From Cristatella mucedo (Eukaryota > Bryozoa > Phylactolaemata > Cristatellidae), in NCBI GenBank assembly GCA_009760855.2, contig WPIO01000093.1:368001-432000 (forward strand): a stretch of DNA of 64,000 bases, in the 5' to 3' direction. A program made the position numbers and the translations under genes. This document shows, one piece after another, positions 32,598 to 45,380 of the stretch (within the stretch, counting starts at the first letter, position 1; the number at the start of each line of letters is the position of its first letter). The notes beneath the pieces were generated by a model that did not search any database, was not told where the DNA came from, and worked only from the letters and a program-made list of their open reading frames with translations.

Positions 32598-32800
32598 GTA
32601 ATGATAATAATCATGCATTTGCATTGCACCCTCAGTGAACTTTATCTGTTTCTAGGCACTCTACACATGCTGGATAGGAAGCAAAATTAAATGGTTAGTA
32701 ATAATATGCGAAATGTCAGGAAGCACAACACGGTTAGAGGTGACATGTACGATGCCAACATGTAAAATATGGTTAATGGAAGCATGCACAGAGCCTTAGC
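32598..32800 (-). mobile_element. LINE-B 3' fragment B12
   Basis: Hairpin (TTGCACCCTCAGTGAAC .. TTTCTAGGCACTCTAC) and 3' UTR, diverged. Confidence 0.75.
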
Positions 32801-33052
32801 GGCTACCACGTTTACGCGTCGGACAATAAAGTACAGTCTACTAGCTGACTCGGACCGACGACTTGGTTGGTAAAGTATCATCGCCTTATCGCCGGGTTCT
32901 TCTGCAATACAAGGCTCAACGATCAACTGCAGGAGCTGCAAGCTGACTTTTAATCCTCTGATGATGATCGGGTGTATAAAGGGCCGAGGCAGGTGTGCTA
33001 AGGCAGTCTGCTATAGCGTGCCGCCTCGAGTGAAGGGACTTTGGAGATACAC

Positions 33053-33180
33053 CTTTGAGGCCTTTGTGGACATCCGCAGATTTTGCATTAGCATTCCGTC
33101 GGGTGCGTTTCGTTGTTTCGTACGTCTTCGGGCTCGCATTGTCGTTACGTCGAGTCGCTCTCTAATTGCGATAGCCTTCT
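33053..33180 (-). CDS. Candidate internal exon, basic unknown protein
   Basis: On the minus strand, CGCTTTCAG precedes an open 128-nt block reading EKAIAIRERLDVTTMRARRR, TKQRNAPDGMLMQNLRMSTK, ASK, followed by GTGTATC as donor. The open frame extends beyond both sites (to 33196 and 33011), so the splice sites are a guess. Strongly basic; no family recognised. Confidence 0.22.
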
Positions 33181-33303
33181 CTGAAAGCGTGGACAAAGTG
33201 AGTGAGGGACTACCGGGCTTCGAGAGGCGCTAAAGGGGATGTTCCCGGCGTCGAGCAACATCCTGCTCACCTTACTCAGATGACGCTAAAAAATATTATT
33301 AAC

Positions 33304-33445
33304 AATATTAGCTGATCTAAAGGCCTCATCTATGTAGGGGCAGAAGAGCCTTAACGGCTATCAGCACCGCGGATGTATTGGGTAATAAAGGATTGCCCAG
33401 TGCAGAGTTCGAACCCACATATTTCCTGGGCTATTACGGCTCAGT
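33304..33445 (-). mobile_element. SINE-1 copy
   Basis: TAGCTGATCTAAAGGCCTCA, GGCAGAAGAGCCTTAACGGC, TATCAGCACCGC and reverse box B GAGTTCGAACCCACA. Confidence 0.82.
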
Positions 33446-33611
33446 CTAGCTACAATACCTGCTTGGCTGCCTGCTGACTGCCGAGTCCACCGCTCCGCGA
33501 TCCACGTCCTTAGCAGGCAGCTGGAATTGTGCTTTAAAGAGATGGTGCTCCCGTGATGATGATCCCTTCTGCCTCCAATTGTGAAATGCTGCAAAGACAC
33601 AATAGCCAATA

Positions 33612-34043
33612 TTCTTGGCTCCTTCGCCCCTAGCTGAACTGCTGCACCACTTTCAGCCGCTTCGTGCCCTCAGGTCCTGTGTAGACAATACATTAGCTGT
33701 TCCATTCCTCCGCTTATAGACCGTTGGCGACAGACGCTTTAGCTCTGCAGGTCCTAGACTGTGGAACTCGCTTCCACAATTCTTACGCAACGACAACTAC
33801 TCTCCTGCTGCCGACTATGGCTCATCCTTTTCAGCGATCCTGAGCTGCTATTGCCACGCTACTCACTACCTCAACTGCTCTCCTGACTCTGCTATGCTTC
33901 CCACTTTCTCTTTGTTGCGTGAGACGAAGTCTGTTGGCTACCGAATGCGGACCGAAAGCCGCTTAGGCTGTGACTGCGCGATACAAAAATCTCCTGCGTA
34001 ACACCCACATAGTCTTTATGACATTGTGGACGTTGACAGAAAG
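33612..34043 (+). mobile_element. LINE-A 3' fragment A5
   Basis: Covers the C-terminal codons from LAPSPLAELLHHFQP to the stop near 34001 (..CGATACAAAAATCTCCTGCG) and part of the 3' UTR. No TTACA tail remains. Confidence 0.88.
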
Positions 34044-34519
34044 ACTGAATACTTGTTCAGCTTGCATATGAGGATTAGTGAGCTTCCTACTGATCCATCA
34101 TGGCCGCTGCCGCCAGGTCACGTGCACGAGGAAGAGCATGGTGGAATCAAAGGTACACAATCCAACAAGGCTTGAGCCGAAATTAAAATATCTTAGCCAC
34201 TCCCAGTTCAGCACCGTACTTGAAACTTAGCTATGACAATAGAGTCTACCCTAAAGTAAAATCTCCACTAGGCTCCTCATTCTCTGCTACTTTCAGAAGT
34301 TCAATGTTCCACTTCAAGCTAGCTACCAGGGAAAAATCTCGCACATAATCACTCATTCCAAGACGACTACTGGCTCACTAGAACCCATACATACCACTCA
34401 CCTTCTGAGATGCATAGATTTGCTTCTATGCTACTTAACTTAACTTAGCCTCAGGTGTTGTCCTTGTATCCTTTAAAGAAGCTCTTGGTAGGCCACTTAA
34501 GACCTCAACATTAGGCAAG
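34044..34519. other. No gene recognised
   Basis: Nothing supportable. Confidence 0.4.
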
Positions 34520-35098
34520 GATAATAATAATAATAATAATACACTTGGTATAGCAACATCAGAGAACTCAATCTATTCCTAGACAGTTTGCAGTTGCAAA
34601 TGAAGCACGATCGAATTATTAGGGGGAGCATGCTGAATACACAACAAGAATAACATGGTTAGGGGTGATATGCACAGGGTCAGCATGCAAGTATGGTTAG
34701 TGGCAGGACGCACAGTGTCAGCTAGCCTTAACACCTAAAGGGCGATTCACAGGGACAGACTAAATGTTGTCATAAATATTGAATAGATGCGATTTTAGTT
34801 TCTTTTAAATGTAGAAAAGTCTGGAGATGTCTTGACGCAGGTCGGGAGTGAGTTCCAGGCACTGGGAGCTTACAAACTAAAGGCACGATCTCCAAAGGAT
34901 TTGAGACTCGTACTAGGTATGACTAAACTGTTCGAGTCGGAAAAGCTGCTGGTATGATGTTAAGCCAACTGGGGGGAGCAGATCTGATAGGTAGGCTAAA
35001 GCCAAAGAAAGAAGGGGCTAAAAGTGTGTGAAAAAACCTTGAAGTCAATGATTTGCTTGACTGGGAAAAAGTGGAGATCGGCGAGAAGCGGTAAGCGT
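34520..35098 (-). mobile_element. LINE-B copy B13
   Basis: (ATT)n tail at 34522-34540, hairpin, 3' UTR and C-terminal coding on the minus strand (LTSRFFHTLLAPSFFGFSLP and LNIIPAAFPTRTV in broken frames). Confidence 0.82.
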
Positions 35099-35106
35099 AA
35101 TCCGGA

Positions 35107-35170
35107 GTCTTAGCTAAAGGGTAAGGTGCTAACTCTTCACCACGCAGGTCGTGGGTGCGAGACGTCAGAG
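35107..35170 (+). mobile_element. SINE-1 head fragment
   Basis: TTAGCTAAAGGGTAAGGTGC, TAACTCTTCACCACGCAGG, TCGTGGGTGCGAGACG: the box A to box B part only, with box B altered. Confidence 0.55.
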
Positions 35171-35699
35171 GACAGCAAAATGTTGTCTGCTGCAAACGGG
35201 TCGATTCACACTTGGATTCTTCTTCCATTGTATAAATGATGCTGCTGTATTTATATTTATGTTTATTTTTAAACGTCTTCTGCCCTGTGTCCATAGGGTC
35301 TTTCCTATCGATGGCACGGGATCGCGTAGCAGCAAACTGAACTAAACTTTATATAAAAACTTCATCCACAGGAAGAGAGTTCCAGTAAGATTTTAGAGGT
35401 AGTCATTACATAGCATAGTTAGCACTGCTACGAATGTATAAGTATCTTCTCAGGAACGCTGACTAAGGTTGAATCTATCAGCCAGTTATACTTAATCACT
35501 CGCAATGTTTGATACAATTGTAAATGCAAGTTATCCCTTAGCGGCTATCGTCTCGCTTGGATACCACGAAGGCTGCACTGCAATGATTTAGGCTAGATTT
35601 TATCTGAACGAAAAATTTCTGAGCAAACAAAACGAGCCACAAAAGTATGAGGTACCCTCTAGGTAAGTTATTGTTCCAACTCTTTGCCAAATTCACATC
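35171..35699. other. No gene recognised
   Basis: No supported feature between the SINE-1 fragment and degenerate LINE-B. Confidence 0.4.
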
Positions 35700-36740
35700 C
35701 CTCTTGCTTAATTAACAGCCATTGCAGTCTAGGCTTAAAATTGCTATGCAGACGGCACACAGCTGTCCCGTGCTGTGATCTCTCCCAGCTCTCAAAGCTC
35801 TTCAAAGTTTCTCAACTAGCTTGCATGTATTGCTGACGCTCGCACTTACATGGTAGGCAAATTGACTGATATTTAATAAAGACTTAAAAAGTTGTATTTA
35901 CGGAACAAACAAGTTTTCGTCAGAACTTAGCAGAAAATTGAAAATCGGCTCGATCAAAATAGTTTCACATAACCTCGGCGCGGAAGGTAAGTGTGCTCTT
36001 CCTAAACGACTTTTCATTAGATGGTCGTATTATTATGCATACTTTCAACTGCATTAGGATTTCACGAATTTAGGCCTGATTAGATAAGTATACACCGGCC
36101 TAGCTGGTGCCGAAATTCAATTGATCACATTTCGAATTCTGAAAATGCACACTTGACCGTCTCACTGACTAGTCCGTATGACACTCTCAGGTGGTGCAAA
36201 ACTCTACACCCAAGCTTTTCTGTCAATACCAATTAAACCATGACATTCCTACAATTCTCACTGACCTGCACTGGCTTCCCATCAAGCAGAATAAGAATTC
36301 AAAGTTCTGTCACTCATTTTTAGGTCCCTTGATTCTCTTGCTCCAGCTTCCGATTGGGAAAACTTGCTAATAAGGTTTCGATTTAAAAAAAACGCTCTTC
36401 CGAATGAAGTCGCTAAGCTGTGCTTGTGACAAACGTCAGTTCTTCGGTGATCGTGCTTTTACTTCGTATACATTCAAAGCATCCAACTTACTCTCGACGG
36501 GCATCACGATATCTTCTAATTTGTCGCAACAAAGAATCTGAAGACCCAGTTTTATATCGCAGCATTTATTCTATTACTGTAAATTTTACTTCAAGTGCAA
36601 GAGTGCTGAAACTGCTTCGAGTCTACTATAACTAATTGTCACTCTTCTTTGCTAACTTACTTAAAATGCCTAAAAAGAGACTTGGTTTTATTAGGCAGCT
36701 ATGCACATATTTCATATTATTATATTTGTTATCAATTTAT
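35700..36740 (+). mobile_element. LINE-B copy B14, very degenerate
   Basis: Landmarks remain in order: GCTATGCAGACGGCACACAG (box), TCTCCCAGCTCTCAAAG, CCTGCACTGGCTTCCCATC, TTTTTAGGTCCCTTGATTCT, GTGATCGTGCTTTTACTTCG and a faint tail near 36665-36735. All frames are broken. Confidence 0.7.
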
Positions 36741-38184
36741 TATGAGCAAGTTTTCACCAAAGTACTGATCTTTAGATAGTACCATTTAAGTTTGGCTGTT
36801 TCATTTCAAATATCTAGAGGGCTGAGGCTAAGGATAACACATGTACTTTATTCCTCAGGAAAGCGATGGCTAAATATAGATTTAAGGAGGTTTTTATGAC
36901 CTTGCACCTCTAGATTGACAAGATACCCATCGGTTTGCAAGCGCATCTCCCAGGAGTGAGTTCTCTAAGAGCGAGTGTATAATCACTAATAACAATAATA
37001 ATTATTATTATCTAACGTCGCTAGCGACTTTCAGGGCAGCACCAAGGCACACAGGTATGGTGACAGTAGCGAAACACGGCAGTGATGAAGGTCGGTCACG
37101 TGTCACCATAAAAATGAGTCTATAGCTAGGACGTTGATTAGTCAATTTGACTGCACGGAGGGTTACTAGCGTTTAGCAATTGCCATGATATTCACAATCC
37201 GCTCCGCAGCATAGAGCTCAAATCTACTCATATAAGCTCAAAACGCTAAGGCCGACTTCATGAGCACAACTATTTGCCTGTCATATGATTTCGGCTGTTA
37301 TGTAGCCTTGGAAATACATCATCGCACGATTGGTTCGTTGCTCTCATAGCTCGTGAACCACGAATAACGAACATCATTAATTACCTGATTGACATTGCAA
37401 GCCGCCATTTCACTGCGAACCAACCGTCCTCACCTTGGCTAATAGCAAAATCTAAGAGCTTTAAAATATTAGCACCATTACCGCAACAGAAGTTTTGGAA
37501 AAATACCCATGTTATGCGCATTTTCTACGTAGAGGATTAGGAAAACAAACTTTGTGTCAAAGAATAGAAAATTTGAAATCTGTAATCTAGTGCTACAAAA
37601 GGAATGTGGTCACTGCTTGCTGGAACGGTGCGATGGTCTGGACCGCACCACTGCACCAGTATAATCATCGATACACGATCCAATCATGGACGATCAATTC
37701 ATGCATGGATGTGTGGTTGTCCTGGTGCATGGAGTGAATCTAATCCGAAATGGCGTCGGGTTTTTATAGCCTCCCATAAATGAAACATTTGCTTGATTCA
37801 GCAGGTGCATTCTCTTAGCTTTTTTGAGCAGCAAGCAGTGGCTTAAAACAGCCGCCTTTAACCACAAAACGTGCTCGAGACACTTACTAATCTAACAAAA
37901 CTTATTGTGAAAAACTCCATTGCTATGCAACGCGCCTCTATTTGTTTCCTGGCGAAGTCGCACAAATACCGAGTGATACGCTCAGGAAGCTTTCCATAGA
38001 GCACAGAGCAGCCCAAGCGGCGTCAGGTGCGCATGCGGATGAGACAGCCAAGATAAAACAGGCCGAAAGAGCTTTATTCGTGATCACAGTGCTGAGGGCA
38101 GATGCTTAATGACCCATGAATACCACCACAAACACACTCGCGGTGCTTGGCGAGCTGTTGGGAGCGAAAGTAAAGGTAAGCTTG
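36741..38184. other. Largely unassigned; one dispersed repeat
   Basis: A segment near 36895-36965 (GACAAGATACCCATCGGTTT, GCAAGCGCATCTCCCAG) recurs at 39930-39975 with the same order, so it is a dispersed repeat of unknown kind. The rest shows no supported feature. Confidence 0.4.
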
Positions 38185-38480
38185 GAAGGCTGCTGCCGAA
38201 CTCGGCTGAGCTTAGAGCCCAGAGTTATGCAAGCGATTTGGAAAGACACTTGGAAAGACGGTTCCATCATGGTCACCTGCCGAAGATCTCGCTTCGATGG
38301 CTGATAATAACTCAAGACTGCAGCGTTCGATGTCTATGTCTGGACTGCAGTATCATGATCTGGATTGCAGTAACAGCATTATTAGCCATTTGTCTCTTGT
38401 CGTCGTTCCACTATTGCCGACCTAGTTACAAGGAACTATAATCGATCAGTATTTTTTTACTGAGAGGCTGGAATGCATTT
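38185..38480 (+). mobile_element. LINE-B 5' fragment (before/into endonuclease)
   Basis: About 290 bp, roughly 85% identical by eye to 41515-41800. The latter leads into LINE-B endonuclease codons (MLGLTETFL). Shared landmarks: GTCTGGACTGCAGTATC, TCTGGATTGCAGTAACAGCA, ACTATTGCCGACCTAGTTAC. The open frame at 38109-38441 is therefore retroelement sequence. Confidence 0.6.
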
Positions 38481-38623
38481 AATTACAGGCTTAGATGGAC
38501 CCAGCAGAAATCGCGGAAGGGCCCGTTATTGCATGCGAGGCAAACCCTAGAATCGCATAAGGTAAGAGCGACAGCGGCCAATGAATCACGAACCAATCCA
38601 CTAATCAATCATTGTTAATGTCC

Positions 38624-39674
38624 AATGTAATGTATCTCCATCTGTCCCTCCACAAAGTCATAAAGACCATGTGGATGTTACGCAGGCGAGTTTTGTTTAG
38701 CAAACTCACAGCCTAAGCGGCTTTCGGTACGCATTCGGTAGCCAACAGACTTCGTCTCACGCAACAAAGAGAAAGTTGGAAGCATAGCAGAGTCAGGAGA
38801 GCAGTTGAGGTAGTGAGTGGCATGGAAGTAGCAGCTCAAGACCGCTGAAAAAGATGAGCCATAGTCGGCAGTAGGAGAGTAGCTGTCGTTGCGTAAGAAT
38901 TGTCGAAGCGAGTTCCACAGTCTAGGACCTGCAGAGCTAACGCTTTTGTCACCAACGGTCTTTAAGTGGAGGAATGGGACAGCTAATTTATTGTCAACAG
39001 AGGACCTGAGGGCGCGAACAGGCTGAAACTGATGCAGCAGGTCAGCTAGGTACGAAGGAAGCATGCCGCGGCGGGTTTTGTGAGTCAGCGTAAGAACTTT
39101 GCTCAGGATCCGTTGCTCAACCGGCATCCACTCTAGCTCTTTTACCAAAGGAGACACGTGCTCAAACCACTGGGACTTAAAGACTAGCCTTGCAGCCATA
39201 TTCAAAGTCCGCTGCAGTGGCCTAATAGCTTTCTTTGGCAGCCCAGCCAATAAGGAATTGCAATAGTCAAACCGAGACAGAACTAACGAGGTAGTTAAAT
39301 TTTTACAAGCCAATGTGGGAGACAGCTCCTAATCTTGGATAGGGATCGGACGTGATGGTTAGCTGTAGAAGCAGTCTTTTGAATGAAGATTTTGAAATTG
39401 AGGCAGTTGTCGAAAACGACACCTAAATTTCGAGCACGTGGTGATGGTCGTACAACAGCATCACCTATTAGAAGAGCAAAGCCTTTTGATCCAGCCACAC
39501 GCTTAGGATGTCCTATGAGCAACAGTTCGGTTTTATCATCATTTAGTTTCAGGAAGTTTTCCGACATCCAGGATCGAATGTCGGCAAGGCAAGCATTCAG
39601 TTTCTCAGTTGCTGCAGCAGATTCCGACGGTTTGAATGACAAGTACAGCTTACTATCGTCAGCATAGAAGTGAT
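38624..39674 (-). mobile_element. LINE-A copy A6
   Basis: Minus strand, 5' truncated at the RT box (HFYADDSKLYLSFKPSESAA). Then LKLNDDKTELLLIGHPKRVA (no internal deletion) and ARNLGVVFDNCLNFKIF. A frameshift at about 39300 follows, then LVLSRFDYCNSLLAGLPKKA, LADLLHQFQPVRALRSSVDN and GPRLWNSLRQFLR, ending QNSPA. The 3' UTR ends at one or two TTACA units near 38624-38632. Confidence 0.92.
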
Positions 39675-39750
39675 CGAAAGAATTCTTAAAACCCAATTAT
39701 GGTTTAATTATTAATTAATTAATCATTAATTAATTATTAATAATGATTAC
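39675..39750. repeat. TTAATTAA-rich palindromic patch
   Basis: Alternating TTAATTAA/ATTAAT units at 39700-39745 next to the truncated end of LINE-A copy A6; self-complementary. Confidence 0.7.
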
Positions 39751-41509
39751 TTAACGGGTAGATGCGATTAGGAGTGGTAGAGAGCCCTCGCAATCTGTGG
39801 CTGAGCCAGGATATTTCGATAGGACCCAAGCCCCGCCGACACTGTGAAAAATACATATAATTTATTTTGTGAGCGAGCAGTGGCAGCTCACAGATTGAAA
39901 GTATGTCGTTACGGCTGCAAAACTCTGGATCGACAAGACATCCATCGACTTGCAAACGCATCTCCCAGAGATTAATTCTAGTTTCCCTAAGCACTAGGGA
40001 ATATAAACCCAGGATGCACGCGTCATACATGTTAATTACAAAAACCTGGCGGTATTCGGTCTTGGGACCGCTGCTCAAGTTTACCTACTTAGGGCCCCAT
40101 ATCTTTGTACAGTGTCTCGTAAACGAACGTTCTTATGCTTCTATCATCCTGTCAGTGCACATGAAATTAGGGCTAGCAAATGATAAACGTGAGCCGGCAT
40201 CAACCACCATCCGGCATTCGCTTCCATTAAGTTTCCGCGCACCGACAGGGCCTACGATCGGGCGCGTCTGCTCAATAGTGACGGTGAGACTAACAAACTC
40301 TCGGTTACTGTTTGTCCTCTGACATCAACCTGTAGTCAGTTTACGGTCGTTTTCCTAATGTCGGAAACATAAGAACCGCCGTGGTTTCCAAAAAAGCACC
40401 AGTAATTGCGTCATTTTTGATTTACTGCTGACAGAAACTTCAATGCTCAAAATGGATTACCTCTTAATTACCAAAGGTGATAGGAAGACTATAAAGTAGT
40501 GGTTGTTGAAGTAAATTTAATTATATTAATCAAAATATTCTCTATCGGTCCAAGCCTTTGCCTGCGAATAATCGTGGGAAATTATTCGCGTTGCAGAAGG
40601 AAGTAGGCCTAACAGTCCGTTCACCCAACGCCAGCCTAGCTGGTGAGCCCTGCCTACAGCCCACCGTGGACTAAATACCACGACTTGGGTCATTAGTGCT
40701 CGAATCTGACCCCCAATCTCTTAACGTTGCGATAAATCTGGCAATGGCGGGCAGAAGCAATATGTTTTGCATAGAAAGTGATGTGCATTCGTGAAGAATC
40801 CTTAAAAAGTCAAAGTTCATTACTGAGAGATAACATAAATATGGGCTAACAGTCTAGCTGGTCAGTCAGCCCTAGTGACTTCCAAGATTATAATTCTTAG
40901 GTATTGGAGCAAAATCTGTACAAGAGGAACAATATTTTGCTACATAAATATTTTGCTCCGTTAAATTTTAAATTTATTTAATATCAATATTTCAATATTA
41001 ATTAATATTAAATAAAATATTTTGTACGAGGGGAATCGCGAAAAAGATTTTAAAATTACGTTTTTATTCTCTTAGAAAATGATTACATCTAAAGATAAGA
41101 AATGTATTTGTCAGCGACTGGTAGCGACACAGTAGTGAGTTGCCTGTCTGCCAGCTACAGCCGGGCTGTCTATCTTTGGAGAAGGCCCTTGTAAAGAATT
41201 AAGGGCAGATTCTTTTGTTGCACGTCAATCGCGTACCAAGGCAGTTACATCAAGATATGATCAATTTCAACTATCAGATTACATGCTGAAGCCTCATGCG
41301 CACATTAAGAACACATTGATCTTTTCCTCGCTCTCTTTGACACGACACTCTTTGATGCTGTACCGCTGTAATCCAGCAATAAATAGAACACAAGGTTTTA
41401 ATTTGAGTCTACCATCAGTGACTGTGAGTGACTGTCTAATAAAAAGATAGCTTACTATAGGGATAGATACGCTTAAGAGCACTAGAAAGTCCCCTAGGCA
41501 GTGGCTGCT
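39751..41509. other. Mostly unassigned
   Basis: Includes the dispersed repeat copy at 39930-39975 and a perfect 12-bp inverted repeat (TTTATTTAATAT) near 40973-41016 in an AT-rich patch. No gene recognised. Confidence 0.4.
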
Positions 41510-42310
41510 GCCGAAAGGCTGCTGCCGAACTCAGGCTGAGCTAAGTGCCTAGATTTAGCCAAGCGATCTGGAAAGATACTTCGAAAGACTCTTTCAACTC
41601 AGTCACCTGGCGACGATCTCGCTTTGATTGCTCAAAATTACTCCAGACTTTGCTGCGTTAGATGTCATTGTCTGGACTGCAGTATCGTGGTCTGGATTGC
41701 AGTAACAGCATCCTTAGCCGTTTGTCTCTCGACGTCTTTCCACTATTGCCGACCTAGTTACAAGGAACTATAAGCGATTTTTGTTTACTGAGAGGCTAAA
41801 AATATGTTGCTAAAAAAGGTCACAACATGCTCGGATTGACCGAAACCTTTCTAAAATAGGATAACTGCCGACTAATAATGAATAAATCCTAATGTGGTTT
41901 TCTTTTTTTCATACCCATAAATCAATCAAAACTGGAGGTGGAGTCGTCGTTATCGGGCGCTAATCTTTTAATTTCAAGCCGTTTGCTGTCCCCTGGTAGC
42001 AGTCCTTCAGATCTAGTTTTTTGAGTTTATCCGACAATAGAATACTCATAGCAATAATAGGCTATCGTCCCCCGGGTACCAAGTCCTCCTTTATTTAAGA
42101 TTTTTCTTATGCTTAGGAGACCGTGATTTTAGTTCGTATGCTCCCAAAGCGTGGAAATCACTTCCGACTTGCGTGACAACTAAGGGAACGAGATTCGTAC
42201 TGTCAAAGCTTCTCTTGTGACAACGCCAAAATAGAGACGTACTAAAGCTAAGGTTAGAACCCTTTACGACCCAGATCATAAGAGTTGTTGAGCGACAATA
42301 AAGCGAGCTC
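41510..42310 (+). mobile_element. LINE-B copy B15, endonuclease part joined to 3' coding end
   Basis: Contains the pre-endonuclease segment shared with 38185-38480. Then KGHNMLGLTETFL and, after frame changes, codons like SIKTGGGVVVI..PPGTKSSFI (APE-type endonuclease), parallel to 61430-61620. At 42116 it jumps to the C-terminal region (GACCGTGATTTTAGTTCGTA, CAAAGCGTGGAAATCACTTC). The whole RT is deleted. Confidence 0.65.
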
Positions 42311-42954
42311 ACCAGCAGGCTGGGCTTACTACTAGGTCGGTGACACTCACACCCGCATCGAAATGCAACGATAGAATTTATCGTGGTTTTTCATAGGTAT
42401 AAGCTAAATCTTAAATACATTACTCTGCAAATGCATTTTGGCGACAGCTGACGGATTAAATTTGCAGTTTTCTGTTCTCGCAGAAGCCAGGACGAGCTGC
42501 CCTTTGTAGCACGGAGTAGTCCATAGGAGACGGAGCGCTACCGCTGCCCACAAATGGGGCCGTTTCATTTATAAGCTTTCAAGAGATCGGTTCAAGGTTT
42601 TCTCAGATGTCAGAAGAAATTTGTGCTGGATTTTCTTAGTTTGAATAGTTGCCACTGAATGGTCAACAATATTTAAAAGAGTCAGCTAATGTTAAAACAA
42701 AGTTTATGCGTCTTTTCGTACAAGGTTTAGTTCGACCTGGCATATTTTACACCCCAGGTGTAATGTAGTTGGGGCCATTTTAACACAGGAGTATTACGCG
42801 GCCTTGTCCGTTTTGACCTCTGATATATTCCTGGGAGGTAGTACTCTGGCCTGGTATACCAGGCCTCAGCAAAGGGGCTGAAGGTGACGAAGGCGTTCTC
42901 GGCGGTGCGTTTTCGCCGCACGGAGCCTGGACTTTTTAAAGATTTCTATAGCCG
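42311..42954. other. No gene recognised
   Basis: Nothing supportable. Confidence 0.4.
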
Positions 42955-43525
42955 ACTTTATTCGTTACCCCGTCCTACCTTTATCAAGTTTTAACTAGGT
43001 CGCCAATGCAGTCTGACTGCTCTGAGCCTTTGAGGCAGTTTTTAACAGATTGTCAAGCAAATTAATTCCCTCTGAAGCACGTCCTCCGTCCATCCTCCGA
43101 CGTTACGCCTTGTGCAGTCCGCGTGGCTTGGACGAAGGCTGACAACGCAGCTGTCATCCTTTAAAGCAGAGGCCGGCAAACTCCGGCCTTTAGGCCAGAT
43201 CCGGCCTAGCTAGTGCTTCAGTCTGGCCTAGCGGCCCCCTAGTTATTTATTGATGGATCCGTAGCCTAATCGAGTTGCCGAGGTTGTCTGCTACTTCACC
43301 ATAGAGAGACTTTGACTTACGAGTATCCCAACTAACGAGTTTTCTAGGCATGAGCCGTCTCTCGACCTCTTTTTGCTTTGAGTTGAGAGCTAGCTGTTAT
43401 TGTGCTTGAGTTCGCTTCGCTTGTTTCGCAGTACAAAATGGGCCCAGCTGCTATGCCCACTCCCGGCTAAGCGGAGTGGGCGTGGTTCTTCTGGCCTAGT
43501 GTGCCTTCTTGATCTCCGGGTTCAA
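42955..43525 (+). repeat. Mosaic repeat, copy 1
   Basis: About 570 bp, over 90% identical by eye to 47375-47967. In order: a unique leader (AACTAGGTCGCCAATGCAGT), a hAT-like terminal block (CAGAGGCCGGCAAACTCCGG, at about 43166), and a Tigger-like end (TTGACTTACGAGTATCCCAA, then GAGCCGTCTCTCGACCTC, 43310-43390). It ends GCCTAGTGTGCCTTCTTGAT. Confidence 0.85.
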
Positions 43526-43534
43526 CGAATTACC

Positions 43535-44680
43535 GCAATCCAACGCAATCCGCCCTAATTAGGCTAGCAAAGAACAGACGTAGGCAGTGCTGAGCTCAAA
43601 TTTTTCGCTGATATTGTAGTACGCGTTCGAATTTATCTGCCCACAAAATTTTATGTCGCTTCGCGCGCGCGAACTTATGCAACTGAGCTTTGACGTCGGA
43701 CGCCTGTACCGCAATCCGCCGCAATATACCGCAATCCATTCTAGTTCCCGTCAAATCCAACACAAATCAGCTAGTATTTTCCCAGGCCGTTGCCGTCGAT
43801 TGCCGCGCATTGCCCTCGCATGTACGTTCAAGATTGTTTTGTAGGACGTGGTTGCACGTTTAATACAGCACAATGTTATGCAAGACAAATGCGATCTTCT
43901 CCCACCAGCTTCGTTTGTCATTGTAGCAGGCAATCATAGATTGCTGTAGTGTCTCGGGCAATTGCCATAGGTTGTCATTGATTGCCCGAGATTTAACACG
44001 AAAAAGGACAGCATGCGCGCCCACAGTGAGCTTTATGTAGTAGGACAATTTCAAATTCAAACTGCCAATTTCCAGCGAATTTGAACCAGATTGCTACAGA
44101 GACCGGGCCATTACCGTCGATTGCTGTGCATTAACCTCGTATATGCCTTTGTCGATTGTATAAACGGATGTGGCTGCACTTTTAATGCAGTGTAGTGTAA
44201 TGCACAAGAAAAGTTGGAGCGTCTCTCAGTAGCTGCCGGTGCATTTGTAACTATCCATTATGGACTGGCGTATTTCCACAGGCTATTGCCGTGGGTTGCC
44301 GTGGGTTGCCGTCAATTGGAAGCGCACCCCGGGTGAAAATGATGCGCGTACGCAGGTACATGTTATGTGGAATGAGAGAGCTGCAGTTTATTGCAGCCAA
44401 TCTTGTCAATTTTCCACGGATTTCGCTATCGGCCCCTACCATTGCTATTGATTGCGGTGCATTGCTGGCAGTTAACAAATAAAGCATCTTGAAAGTTCTA
44501 CGGTTTTAATTTAGAGGCAGCGGAATGTTATATGTAATGACAATTGAGGCTTCCGCGCTGCCAATTTCTCTTCAATTTATCGGAAATTGAGGTATTGGCT
44601 CAGGACATTGCTGTCGATTGCCGTTCATTGCTCGCGATTGTACGAAGCGCGATTGGTTGAAAGGATTTGATTGCCCTTTC
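43535..44680 (+). repeat. Degenerate TTGCC-rich satellite-like array
   Basis: The phrase ATTGCCGTCGATTGCCGTGC or a variant recurs near 43791, 43960, 44110, 44283, 44441 and 44607, about 150-175 bp apart. Alternate units are more alike (43791 with 44110 and 44441), giving a higher-order period of about 320-330 bp. An inverted variant (CCGCAATCCGCCGCAATATA) precedes it at 43540-43740. Confidence 0.6.
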
Positions 44681-44906
44681 AACAAAGTGGGCTGTGACAG
44701 GTAAGATATATTTGATCTATTATATACGCATATTATATATATTCGCTAGCGATCGCGTGCCGGTCCGTCGGCGAACGCCACCGAACGGGGGTTCTCGACT
44801 TTCTCTCAGCGCTGCCGCGTGGGTGGCGCTGCGAAGCAGTCAGACACGAGATAGCATCGCGCCGCGATGAAATCCCACATATGCTCACTCTCACCTAACT
44901 CTCAAA

Positions 44907-45380
<474 letters not shown>

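Noticed and set aside
38109-38441. 110-codon frame with a hydrophobic stretch as a membrane protein gene
   Set aside because: Same sequence recurs at 41515-41800 leading into LINE-B endonuclease; it is retroelement sequence.
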